Below are positions 16,168-23,276 of a stretch of DNA of 36,648 nucleotides, piece after piece; positions within the stretch are counted from its first letter, which is position 1, and every line of letters starts with the position of its first letter. The stretch lies in the IMG/VR virus record IMGVR_UViG_3300044627_002903, positions 1-36,648 of that record, one strand, 5' to 3'. A program made the position numbers and the translations under genes. The notes under the pieces were generated by a model. That model searched no databases. It saw only the letters and a program-made list of their open reading frames with translations, and was not told the DNA's origin. Source of the stretch: a virus.

Positions 16168-16198
16168 AATACCATTCGGTATTATACCATTTGGTATA
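16168..16198. repeat. Tandem palindrome element, copy 2
   Basis: AATACC-ATTC-GGTATT (16168..16183) and TATACC-ATTT-GGTATA (16183..16198) repeat the architecture of 14662..14693, with the same 15-bp centre spacing and changes confined to the loops. It abuts the stop codon of the leftward gene at 16199. It could end the 18190-to-16199 transcript before the endonuclease cassette. The conservation of both arms with variable loops is what RNA hairpins or dyad operators would show. Confidence 0.6.
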
Positions 16199-16441
16199 TC
16201 AGCTCCCATAAGTGGCCTCATAATACTCTAAGCTCCTGTCAAAGCCTCGGAAGGCAAGGTTCATGGCAATGTAAGCGGCATCGTGAGCATCAATGATTTG
16301 GTCTCGTTCCATTTCTTTGGCTTGGGCAACTATTGAAGGCAAACACCTTACTGAATGAATCTCATCAGAATAGACTATTTCAATCTTATTAGATTCAATT
16401 TGCTCGACGAGCCACTCAACTGCTGTTTGCTTATTCTCCAT
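16199..16441 (-). CDS. Small unknown protein, paralogue of the adjacent gene
   Basis: The start is placed at ATG 16441 (MENKQTAVEWLVEQIESN), giving 80 residues. An ATG 12 nt upstream is also possible. The TAVEW-L-EQI beginning and EYYEATYGS ending match the neighbouring product (TVVQWMLDKI ... YYDKTYGE), so the two are probably distant duplicates. A central AKEMERDQIIDAHDAAY helix is acidic. Small proteins with this beginning and end recur in Bacteroidota phages, without a function known to me. It overlaps the upstream gene by 11 bases. Confidence 0.65.
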   Translation of the reverse strand: MENKQTAVEWLVEQIESNKIEIVYSDEIHSVRCLPSIVAQAKEMERDQIIDAHDAAYIAMNLAFRGFDRSLEYYEATYGS

Positions 16442-16682
16442 AAGTTTTGTCATAGTAAGTCTGAAAGTCATCTGGAGTTTCTTCGCCTGGGAAGAATAAC
16501 TTTCCTTCACTTAACTCCTCAATGTATTTGCACCGTTTAAATCCTTCTGTGTAGGCACGGGACATCTCCTCATTGTGCATTCCCATTGCTGTTCTAATGT
16601 CATTCATCGGTAGGATGCCATTATGCTCAATGATTTTATCCAGCATCCATTGTACCACTGTTTCTTTATACATCTTCTTCAT
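16431..16682 (-). CDS. Small unknown protein, paralogue of the adjacent gene
   Basis: The product has 83 residues (or 80 from ATG 16673, MYKETVVQWML, which aligns better with its paralogue's start). It is acidic and helical, ending DDFQTYYDKTYGE like the next gene. It overlaps the upstream 58-residue gene by up to 17 bases and the downstream one by 11, an operon packed tightly enough for coupled translation. No function recognised. Confidence 0.65.
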   Translation of the reverse strand: MKKMYKETVVQWMLDKIIEHNGILPMNDIRTAMGMHNEEMSRAYTEGFKRCKYIEELSEGKLFFPGEETPDDFQTYYDKTYGE

Positions 16683-16842
16683 TTATTAATCTGTCAATTA
16701 CATGCTTAACATAGTTGAGAGCTGAGATTCCTCCTTGCCAATACTGATTAGTCATAGGAGTGTTGGCCTCCTGCTCAGCCATCCATTTTTTTACCTTGAT
16801 CTCTTTCTCTACAATGACTTTGAGTTGCTCAAGCTGTGTCAT
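16666..16842 (-). CDS. 58-residue unknown protein
   Basis: This short frame fills the gap between two larger leftward genes. It starts at ATG 16842 (MTQLEQLKVIVEKEIKVKKW) in an ATGA overlap with the upstream stop and ends TAA at 16666. The first half is a charged amphipathic helix, and the second contains NTPMTNQYWQGGISALNYV. The overlaps at both ends and normal codon choice support it as a real gene. Function unknown. Confidence 0.65.
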   Translation of the reverse strand: MTQLEQLKVIVEKEIKVKKWMAEQEANTPMTNQYWQGGISALNYVKHVIDRLINEEDV

Positions 16843-17069
16843 GATATTAGCTCTCCTAAGTTAATTCCATACTCTTCAAAAACTGCCTCCACTTTGTCTG
16901 ATAGATAATCGCCATCTACATGCTTTCCATCTTCCGACTCATCAATGGCCTTGTGAATTACACTCCTGAGCTGGTATAATGCCAAAGCCATGTTAGTTGC
17001 CTTGGTGCATCTCAGGTGCGCCTGGATGTCATCCGGATCATCCATGCTGAAGTAAAGTGCTGCTCTCAT
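16839..17069 (-). CDS. Small acidic unknown protein
   Basis: The product has 76 residues. The start MRAALYFSMDDPDDIQAHLR and the following RCTKATNMALALYQL form a pattern I have seen in small phage proteins of unknown role. It is acidic and helical. ATGA overlaps join it to the glycosyltransferase before it and the 58-residue gene after it, indicating one transcript. No metal site or membrane helix. Confidence 0.65.
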   Translation of the reverse strand: MRAALYFSMDDPDDIQAHLRCTKATNMALALYQLRSVIHKAIDESEDGKHVDGDYLSDKVEAVFEEYGINLGELIS

Positions 17070-17773
17070 ATTGGTCTTTTCTTAATTGAATGTAAATGCC
17101 CTATATGCTTAACAAATCCTCGGCATAGGCACATGCCTACATATCCAGCTTCGTAGTACTTCTTATTGTATTGCTTCTCTGATATGATGTGGTCATTACT
17201 TCTCCACTCACACATGTCACTAAACTTGCCCATTGCAATGTAGTCTGATAATCTCCGAAGACCAGGAGACCAAGTCATGCCATGCCAATCACCTTTGAAC
17301 CGATGTGCCAACTGCTGGTATCTAACTCCCTGCTTTGTCAATTTAACACCTGGAAGCACATTGTGTCCATTGCGGTCATTCGGATGCCTAATCCATACAC
17401 AGGCACACTTAGGCTCAGCCTCTAGCACAGAGCGAGAATCACCTATAAACCCAGTATTATAAAACTCCCAGTCATCCTCGCAGTGGAAAATGTATTTAGT
17501 CTGGACAAGCTGATAAGTCTTATCAATTGCCTGTGGCTGACCTTCTCTGTTTGTGAATGTCCAATCAGCCATTATTTGCCAGTGCCTCATAAGGAAGCGA
17601 TCAAGCTCACCCATGAGTTTCTGATTAATTTCTCCTGAGTCATCATGTATGTAGAATGCAGCCGGAGGCTCACCATCCCAATAAGTAACCAGACTGCTAA
17701 TGGTTTTCTCTAATAAATGCCACCTGCCGCAACTGGTCAGGCAGATGGTTACATCACGATTACCCATTAACAT
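17066..17773 (-). CDS. GT-A fold glycosyltransferase (family 2-like)
   Basis: The product has 235 residues (233 if ATG 17767 is used). The N-terminal VTICLTSCGRWHLLEKTISS is the usual nucleotide-sugar-binding beginning of GT-A enzymes. HDDSGE at about 43-48 and FHCEDDWEF at about 97-104 provide the acidic metal/nucleotide site corresponding to the DxD motif. It would transfer a sugar from an activated donor. The acceptor may be a virion protein, host surface glycan or modified DNA, and sequence does not decide. It overlaps the tiny membrane-protein gene upstream and the small gene downstream. Confidence 0.75.
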   Translation of the reverse strand: MLMGNRDVTICLTSCGRWHLLEKTISSLVTYWDGEPPAAFYIHDDSGEINQKLMGELDRFLMRHWQIMADWTFTNREGQPQAIDKTYQLVQTKYIFHCEDDWEFYNTGFIGDSRSVLEAEPKCACVWIRHPNDRNGHNVLPGVKLTKQGVRYQQLAHRFKGDWHGMTWSPGLRRLSDYIAMGKFSDMCEWRSNDHIISEKQYNKKYYEAGYVGMCLCRGFVKHIGHLHSIKKRPI

Positions 17774-17891
17774 AAGTAATGAATTTGATAATGAGCAGGG
17801 TAATCAAAATGACATAAACGGAGACAAATGTAAACTTCCAGATTATGTCTTTAATTAATTGAGCAACAAGTCTGTTCATATCGATTCTCAT
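17760..17891 (-). CDS. Tiny single-helix membrane protein
   Basis: From ATG 17891, which overlaps the upstream TGA as ATGA, the product is 43 residues. From ATG 17879 it is 39. A hydrophobic helix (FVSVYVILITLLIIKFITYV) occupies most of the C-terminal half after a short charged head. The stop overlaps the glycosyltransferase start. It could be a membrane anchor or partner for that enzyme, a superinfection-exclusion peptide, or a small holin-type protein. Only the helix is evident. Confidence 0.55.
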   Translation of the reverse strand: MRIDMNRLVAQLIKDIIWKFTFVSVYVILITLLIIKFITYVNG

Positions 17892-18190
17892 ATAAAGTAA
17901 AGGTTGTCGGCTAATAATAATTCAGTACCTGGAGCGATGTTTAAGTAATTATCTCCCCAAGAGCGCATTTGAAATTCAAATTGCTCTTTCGAAATAGTTA
18001 GTCCATAAAAGTTAAGATTAACTCTTTCGCACTCATGGACAAAGCCAAGATAGTAAATTCCATAAATCTCATACACAATCATTCTGCCACCTAATAAGGC
18101 TACATGATGGAGTTGATTGATACTAGTTACCTTGATGTCTATCCACATGCTATTGTAAAGCATTCGGACACTTGTTTTTTCGAAATTCAT
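17888..18190 (-). CDS. Unknown 100-residue protein, first gene of leftward operon
   Basis: The product is rich in Tyr, Leu and Ile with predicted beta strands, for example GGRMIVYEIYGIYYLGFVHE. It lacks a membrane helix and known motifs. It is the promoter-proximal gene of the leftward block ending at 16199, sharing a divergent intergenic region with the rightward gene at 18265. Confidence 0.6.
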   Translation of the reverse strand: MNFEKTSVRMLYNSMWIDIKVTSINQLHHVALLGGRMIVYEIYGIYYLGFVHECERVNLNFYGLTISKEQFEFQMRSWGDNYLNIAPGTELLLADNLYFI

Positions 18191-18202
18191 AAGTATTTTG
18201 GT

Positions 18203-18249
18203 TAGATTTGGCTGGCAATTAAGTCAAAGGAAAAATAACTGCAAAATTA
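18203..18249. promoter_or_regulatory. Divergent promoter region, 18190(-)/18265(+)
   Basis: Plus strand TAGATTTG (18203..18210) and minus strand TAATTTTG (18242..18249) both fit TAnnTTTG and face each other across the 74-base gap between divergent genes. Each would give a leader of roughly 45-50 bases. Neither has a clear TTG at 17-23 bases upstream, so the call rests on the -7 boxes and on the gene arrangement. Confidence 0.4.
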
Positions 18250-18264
18250 TTTTCAAAAAAGTTT

Positions 18265-18816
18265 ATGCCAGTTTATGACTCTACATCTGCCTTCCTGAAG
18301 CAACAGCTCAAGAACTTTAAGGAAGCATCCAAGGCCGACAAGGTGCTGAGGGCAGCTGCTCTTTATGCTGCTCCGGCTGTTAGTGATAGAGTCCAGGATA
18401 GCGGCAGAAAGTCTGATGGCTCTGAACTTCCTCCATATGACTCAACCAGAGTAATAGGCAAGGGAAGCCCTATAAGCAGGAAGTTTGGAGAGATTGCTAG
18501 CAAAAAGCAGGTTAAAGCCAGAATGAAAGCCTTTGGTGATACAGATGAGTTCTATGGCTATGCTGATTTCCGTAGATCATTAGGACTTCAGACTGCCTAT
18601 ATGGATTTGACATTGACTGGAGATATGTGGAAAAGCTGGAAACCTGTGCCAATAAGCAACACAGCCTATGGCGTAACATTCACATCTACTGAGCAGGCCA
18701 AGATTGCAGGCTATTTAGAAGAGCGTTTTGGGGCTATCTTTGAGCTTTCCGATCAAGAACTAGAGCAATCACTTAAAATAATCAACCGCTTAGCAGTTGA
18801 ATTTCTCAGTAAATGA
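18265..18816 (+). CDS. Probable head-tail joining / virion morphogenesis protein
   Basis: The product has 183 residues. An N-terminal helical region is followed by RVQDSGRKSDGSELPPY, FRRSLGLQTAYMDLTLTGDM, and YGVTFTSTEQAKIAGYLEER, a pattern resembling phage virion morphogenesis (gpG-like) or HK97 gp10-like neck proteins, where a residue run describing a tested beta core is followed by a helix. It opens the rightward block leading to scaffold and capsid, and overlaps the next gene by ATGA. The family match is tentative. Confidence 0.55.
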   Translation: MPVYDSTSAFLKQQLKNFKEASKADKVLRAAALYAAPAVSDRVQDSGRKSDGSELPPYDSTRVIGKGSPISRKFGEIASKKQVKARMKAFGDTDEFYGYADFRRSLGLQTAYMDLTLTGDMWKSWKPVPISNTAYGVTFTSTEQAKIAGYLEERFGAIFELSDQELEQSLKIINRLAVEFLSK

Positions 18817-19298
18817 TAGTTACCAAAGTAACCGTTGAGTCTGCACTAAAGAATCTCTGCGAGAATCTGGCAGGCACATTTGTCAATAACATGCTGAACT
18901 ATGGCGAGGCTGTGGAAAGCATTGTAGAAGGATCAGCTGGTAACTATGTGACCAAGGATGGACAGACTTATTGCGCTGTCAATGACACCTACCCACTTGT
19001 TGTGTTCCTGGTAAGGGAAGGAGCTTCCGTAGAAACTACTCCAGCAGGAGGCAGAGCTAATAGCCTTCTCAGGACAGTCAATTTTAAATTAGTAGCTAAC
19101 TCAACTTTTGAAAATGCCGAGTTTGGCATCACATCTATAATTAATCGCACTAAAGGCATAACCTATGCAGGCACAGACTTCAACTCAAAAGCAATCGCAA
19201 ACCAGTACTTCGGGATACCAGAGCGAAATTTTGAAACCTACTTCTTCGCCATTGACTTCACGGTCACCGAGCGAATCAGCTGTGAAGTTGCCTGTTGA
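18813..19298 (+). CDS. Probable tail terminator / neck protein
   Basis: The product has 161 residues and is a mixed alpha/beta protein with no membrane segment. Size, mixed fold and location right after a putative gp10/gpG-like gene suggest a tail terminator or neck component. It contains YPLVVFLVREG and a C-terminal TYFFAIDFTVTE strand pair. It starts in an ATGA overlap and ends 17 bases inside the glycosyltransferase gene. No sequence signature proves the role. Confidence 0.45.
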   Translation: MIVTKVTVESALKNLCENLAGTFVNNMLNYGEAVESIVEGSAGNYVTKDGQTYCAVNDTYPLVVFLVREGASVETTPAGGRANSLLRTVNFKLVANSTFENAEFGITSIINRTKGITYAGTDFNSKAIANQYFGIPERNFETYFFAIDFTVTERISCEVAC

Positions 19299-19950
19299 TG
19301 CTATCTACTTTATTAGTCTGCCTAAAGCAGTACAGAGGAGAAGGAGGTTAATTGACCATTTCAGGCAAATAGGACTTACTGATAAGCACGGAAATAAGCC
19401 GGAGTTTCACATTGCCTCCAATGGCAATCACATTACTCATCAAATAGACAATAGGCTTAAAAAGTCTAATAAAAGGCCAATTATAAGTATTAGCGAAATT
19501 GGGTGCTGTGCCTCTCATAGAGCAGTTTGGCAGAAGATGCTGGACAATGGCAATGAGTATGCCTTAATTCTGGAAGATGATGCCAGATTTGATGTGAAGA
19601 AAACAAATCAACTTGTGACAAATTGGAACAGGTTGCCAGAATTTGACTTCCTGCACTTAGGCTGGAATTATTATCCAGGATGGGGAGAGCAGAAAATTGA
19701 AAGGGTTGAAATTGATGGCCTTCCCAATCTCTGGAAAGGCAATCACATGTGGCTGACTCATGGCTACATAATCAATCGTAAAGCAGCTAAATTATTCTTA
19801 GAGCATACTTACATCCAGAACAATGGCCTAGATGCCATGACAGCATGGATTCAAGACCTGATGTTAAGCTATGGCTTTAAGCCGGAAGTCTGCTTTCAGG
19901 CACAAGACCTGAGAGGCCATCAGAGAAGCCAGATTCATCATACAGGGTAA
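19282..19950 (+). CDS. Glycosyltransferase family 25-like protein
   Basis: With GTG 19282 the product is 222 residues and starts MKLPVDAIYFISLPKAVQRR, the normal N-terminus of GT25 (LPS/collagen-type glycosyltransferases). Family motifs are SEIGCCASHRAVW (about 71-83) and LILEDDARF (about 96-103, metal/nucleotide binding). The frame is open to ATG 19165, but that extension is Ser/Thr/Gln-rich and lies wholly within the preceding gene, so it is rejected. The position inside a head-protein operon suggests a virion protein or host glycan as acceptor. The reaction is inferred from family. Confidence 0.8.
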   Translation: MKLPVDAIYFISLPKAVQRRRRLIDHFRQIGLTDKHGNKPEFHIASNGNHITHQIDNRLKKSNKRPIISISEIGCCASHRAVWQKMLDNGNEYALILEDDARFDVKKTNQLVTNWNRLPEFDFLHLGWNYYPGWGEQKIERVEIDGLPNLWKGNHMWLTHGYIINRKAAKLFLEHTYIQNNGLDAMTAWIQDLMLSYGFKPEVCFQAQDLRGHQRSQIHHTG

Positions 19951-19967
19951 CTTATTAATTAACATAT

Positions 19968-20438
19968 ATGGATAATTTACAATACATCAGGGATGCCATC
20001 CGGGATGGAGGGCATAACTCACAAGTGACGGTAGTCCGCTGGGAACTCAACCCAACAACAGGAGCGCAGGATCATGCGTTTAAGTTTCAAGTCAATGCCA
20101 GAATTGCTCTCCGTGAGCTTCAGAAGCCTATCAATAAGCGTTCATATAGTTGGTCAAAGGTCAGGCCACTTGGTGATGTCGTTGTCGGAAAATCAATTTC
20201 TGCCGGAGGAGACATGAACAGCCTGAGCAATCCAGAGCTTCTCAGCAAGCTAAAGGAGGAGCTGAAGGCACAAGTCAGGGCAGAGTTAGAGGCTGAACTA
20301 GCAGCAGCAACTATGACGGAGGAAGAGGATAAGCCTAAGCGCAAGCGCAAGGTTGTAACTGATGAGGAATCACTGATTGCCTTACCTTCAGAGTCTCCAT
20401 TTAACACGGAAAAAGAGTTAAACGATTTACCACTATAA
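19968..20438 (+). CDS. Capsid-operon protein, unknown (possible head accessory)
   Basis: The product has 156 residues. The first 80 look mixed alpha/beta. Residues 85-120 form a charged helix (LKEELKAQVRAELEAELAAA). A basic cluster PKRKRKV and an acidic tail follow. It directly precedes the probable scaffold gene by 3 bases. Possibilities are a head decoration, maturation or scaffold-like protein. No protease triad was seen. Confidence 0.55.
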   Translation: MDNLQYIRDAIRDGGHNSQVTVVRWELNPTTGAQDHAFKFQVNARIALRELQKPINKRSYSWSKVRPLGDVVVGKSISAGGDMNSLSNPELLSKLKEELKAQVRAELEAELAAATMTEEEDKPKRKRKVVTDEESLIALPSESPFNTEKELNDLPL

Positions 20439-20441
20439 TTT

Positions 20442-21341
20442 ATGAATGTTAAAGAGTTTTTAATCCAGCAGGCTAAGCGAGCTGGGGTAAGCGATGATCC
20501 TGAGTTCAACCTGATGATTTCAGCTTCTGTCCTTGGTGAAATCCAAGTTCCGGAGGCAGTCAGCAGTAAGTTCAATACCAATCTCTATGACTTTGAACTT
20601 GCTAAGACTAGCCTAGACTTGAAAAAGCACTTCATCAGTAACTATATGATGGGCTATGATGAGGAAATAATTAAGATGGCTAAGGAATATGGTTTGGATG
20701 GCAATGCCGTAGAGGAGCTTCGGGTGACCAAGAACAGCGGAGATAAAATCAAGCTAGCACTCAAGAAGATGAAGGAGCTGGAGGAGAAGGCTAAGAATGC
20801 CACCAATAGCAATCAGTCTGATGAGTTCCTAAAGAAGATGGCAGAGGCTCAGGCCAAGTATGATGACCTGGTAAGTAAGGCAGAGGCAGATAAGCATCTG
20901 ATTGAGCAGAAATTCGTAAGCAAAATGAAAAACCTCTGGGAGCAGACTCAGCTAAATGGCATCCAGTGGAATGATCAGATTCCAGAGGCTGCCAGAGTTC
21001 CAGCTTATCAGGCTGTGCTGGATAAGAAGCTGGCTCAATTGGATGGTCAGCTCATCTATGATGCTGAGCGCAATATTGCCCGGCTAGTTAATGCTAAAGA
21101 TGCAAGTTTACCTCTTGTGCATAATGGAAGAGAGTTTTCATATTCTGATCTTTCTGCATTAGTTTTACAGGAGAATAAGCTGTTGAAGGAGCAAGGTCAA
21201 GGTGGCACTAACCAGGTTCAATTCGCAGCAGGCACACCATCAATACCGACTATTCCTACACAGGCTAGTCAAGGCACTCCACTTCCTGCATCGGTTCGCT
21301 CAGCACTTGCTGACATTTCGAATCTTGCAGCTAAACTTTAG
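20442..21341 (+). CDS. Probable scaffolding protein
   Basis: The product has 299 residues, highly charged and helical. A long Lys/Glu-rich stretch at about 100-160 (KMKELEEKAKNATNSN..., AEAQAKYDDLVSKAEADK) is a likely coiled coil. The C-terminal 60 residues are flexible and rich in Thr, Pro and Gln. It lies 8 bases before the capsid gene, the usual place of scaffolds. This is a position and composition call. No protease signature is visible. Confidence 0.7.
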   Translation: MNVKEFLIQQAKRAGVSDDPEFNLMISASVLGEIQVPEAVSSKFNTNLYDFELAKTSLDLKKHFISNYMMGYDEEIIKMAKEYGLDGNAVEELRVTKNSGDKIKLALKKMKELEEKAKNATNSNQSDEFLKKMAEAQAKYDDLVSKAEADKHLIEQKFVSKMKNLWEQTQLNGIQWNDQIPEAARVPAYQAVLDKKLAQLDGQLIYDAERNIARLVNAKDASLPLVHNGREFSYSDLSALVLQENKLLKEQGQGGTNQVQFAAGTPSIPTIPTQASQGTPLPASVRSALADISNLAAKL

Positions 21342-21349
21342 TTTAAAAA

Positions 21350-22474
21350 ATGTCACTTTCAACAGCTAATGTCTGTCCAGCGATATTAACCTCCCTGGCT
21401 GACAACCTAATAAACAACCCAAGCAATGTGCAGATTCATGGCGGTATGCTTGCTGCACTTACCAGCCCATCAAATCTGGCAGCTGGTCAAATCATTCGTC
21501 AGGCCAATGACAATGGCACAGGACAACTCAAGGAAGTTCGTGTGGTTTACAAGGAGCGCAAACTAGCTTCTTCTGCTACCGACACCAAAGATTGCGTGGC
21601 TGATGGTCAAATGAACTACATCGAGGAGACAGTTCCAATCAACAATTATCGTGGAGTTAGCTTCACAATGTCTGAGGCTCAGATTCGTACATATTGTGAC
21701 AGCTATCTTGAGCTTACTCAACTTACGGGTTCGGTTCAACCAGGGCAAATTGTGGAAAGGGCTAATGGCATCGGTGCAGCTCAAGGCGCATTATCGGTCA
21801 TTCGTGAGATGTTCATGGACTTCCAGCTTTCAGCCAATGCTCTTGTGCAGGCCATCAATGATGACCTGATCACTGCTGCACTTGGAGGAGTTGGTAATTG
21901 GTTTGGAGGTGGAACTAATCCTAGTTACACCGTTGAGAACTCATCCGATGGCTCTGTAAAGGCAAAAGGTCTGTTCGAAATGAAGCAGAACTACATGAAC
22001 ACTGGGTTCAACGGTGCGCCTATCATTGTAGGTGGTGCTGGTGCGCTTCAGCGTGTATGGATGAATGATAGCCGCTACTTCGGTCAGGGTGCTAATGGTA
22101 TCAACTTTGCAACTGTTCGTGACAACACTGGCATTGCTGACTTCTATTTTGATACCAACATCGCTGGCAATATGACCGATCAGGATTCTGCCATCGTGTT
22201 TGCTCCGGGTTCACTTCTGTATCTGCCTTACCTCAACTATGTTGGTAACTATGGTCAGATTGGAGTTATGAATCGCTTTACTATGCCGATTCCGGGCTTA
22301 CCCTCTGTGCGTCAGGACATTAGGATTCTTCCGGATGAATGCCAGGAGACATACCAGGTCTTTTGCGAGGCAGCGTTTGACCTATATTCTGCTCCTACTG
22401 CTATGTTCCCAGCCGGTGATTCAAATGCAGGTGTGAACGGAGTATTCAAAGCTCAGTTTGTTGCTGGTGTTTAA
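21350..22474 (+). CDS. Major capsid protein
   Basis: The product has 374 residues. It follows the probable scaffold gene and is followed by a strong terminator, as expected for an abundantly expressed shell protein. It contains no enzymatic motif and is rich in Asn, Gly and Ala with segments such as APIIVGGAGALQRVWM, DQDSAIVFAPGSLLYLPY and an early YKERKLASSATDTKDCVADG. These fit an HK97-fold subunit, but the fold was judged by eye. No separate protease was found, so maturation may not need cleavage of this protein. Confidence 0.8.
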   Translation: MSLSTANVCPAILTSLADNLINNPSNVQIHGGMLAALTSPSNLAAGQIIRQANDNGTGQLKEVRVVYKERKLASSATDTKDCVADGQMNYIEETVPINNYRGVSFTMSEAQIRTYCDSYLELTQLTGSVQPGQIVERANGIGAAQGALSVIREMFMDFQLSANALVQAINDDLITAALGGVGNWFGGGTNPSYTVENSSDGSVKAKGLFEMKQNYMNTGFNGAPIIVGGAGALQRVWMNDSRYFGQGANGINFATVRDNTGIADFYFDTNIAGNMTDQDSAIVFAPGSLLYLPYLNYVGNYGQIGVMNRFTMPIPGLPSVRQDIRILPDECQETYQVFCEAAFDLYSAPTAMFPAGDSNAGVNGVFKAQFVAGV

Positions 22475-22490
22475 TTAACCACAACTCAAA

Positions 22491-22522
22491 AAAAGAGGGA
22501 GGCCAAAAACCTCCCTTTTTTT
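22491..22522. terminator. Bidirectional rho-independent terminator
   Basis: GGGAGG-CCAAAAA-CCTCCC (22497..22515) is followed by seven T and preceded by an A run, so it can end transcription on both strands. It lies between the capsid gene stop and the convergent leftward gene at 22548. Flanking A/T pairs extend the stem. Confidence 0.88.
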
Positions 22523-22547
22523 ATTTGTAACATTTACGCAATAACTC

Positions 22548-22793
22548 TTAATTGTCCTCAATATAGCAATCCTCAAACTCTTCCTCACTGCTCTTAGCAC
22601 TTGGGCATCTGACCAGGATTAGTGGCCTGCCTCTTCTTAGATGCCATTGTCCGTATGTGGCAAACCAGTTCTCGGCTACTCTCCTGCTGTCAAACACTCC
22701 TATGTAAGGCTCTTGCCTGCCACTTATTGTGCTGATGACATCAAAGCGATACTTTGATTTGTCCGGTGCGTTATCTGATGCTGAGTGATACAT
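22548..22793 (-). CDS. Unknown 81-residue protein, last of leftward early operon
   Basis: The product has 81 residues. The middle reads VISTISGRQEPYIGVFDSRR and AENWFATYGQWHLRRGRP, and the tail is acidic with SEEEFEDCYIEDN. It overlaps the Gp157-like gene by 23 bases and faces the bidirectional terminator. No function recognised. Confidence 0.6.
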   Translation of the reverse strand: MYHSASDNAPDKSKYRFDVISTISGRQEPYIGVFDSRRVAENWFATYGQWHLRRGRPLILVRCPSAKSSEEEFEDCYIEDN

Positions 22794-23274
22794 TTTCTTT
22801 TAGTTGCGCTCCTGGTACTTCTTCACCATCCTTGATGGCCTGACTAATGGTAGACTTGCTCACTTCCTTCTTGATCACCCAGAACTCAGCTGGAAGGATA
22901 GTCTCATCAAGTACTTCCACTGCCTGACTCTTACGAGTGCTTAGTTTGGCTAGTGGAGTCTCATACCTCCTGATGCCCTTTGCATCCTCTTCAGTAAACA
23001 CCATAAGCGCAGCTAGTAGTGACTCTCTTAGGCGCAGCACAGTGTTCTCCTTGGCTTTTTTAAGTGCCTGTATGCGCTTAATCTCAGCAGAGGCCTGGTC
23101 AGCCTCTGATTCCAGCTTCAGTATGAACTTGGCATAGGCCTCAGCTTTGTACTGAAAGTTCTCCCTCCTGATGGCAAGTTCCTCAATGATCTCATCATTG
23201 ACCTCGCCTCCGTTCTCCTCCATCAATGCGATGAAGGAGGCCTCTTCTTGTGTTAATTGCCAAAGTGTTGCCAT
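22771..23274 (-). CDS. Gp157-like (Siphovirus Gp157) protein
   Basis: The product has 167 residues. Residues 1-95 form a helical coiled coil (FQYKAEAYAKFILKLESEAD, then KRIQALKKAKEN). The C-terminal part has the Gp157 features LSTRKSQAVEVLDETILPAE and FWVIKKEVSKSTISQAIKDG, then EVPGAQL. Gp157-family proteins occur in early operons beside ssDNA-binding or recombination genes, and the neighbour here is ssDNA-binding-like. The precise function of the family is poorly defined. Confidence 0.8.
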   Translation of the reverse strand: MATLWQLTQEEASFIALMEENGGEVNDEIIEELAIRRENFQYKAEAYAKFILKLESEADQASAEIKRIQALKKAKENTVLRLRESLLAALMVFTEEDAKGIRRYETPLAKLSTRKSQAVEVLDETILPAEFWVIKKEVSKSTISQAIKDGEEVPGAQLKENVSLSIR

Positions 23275-23276
23275 GA

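Noticed and set aside
19165-19281. N-terminal extension of the family 25 glycosyltransferase
   Set aside because: It lies entirely within the preceding gene and encodes Ser/Thr/Gln-rich sequence unlike the family. The canonical N-terminus begins at GTG 19282.
20120-20581. 153-codon leftward frame opposite the scaffold region
   Set aside because: Ser/Leu-rich mirror of the charged Lys/Glu coding sequence of two rightward genes, and has no operon context.
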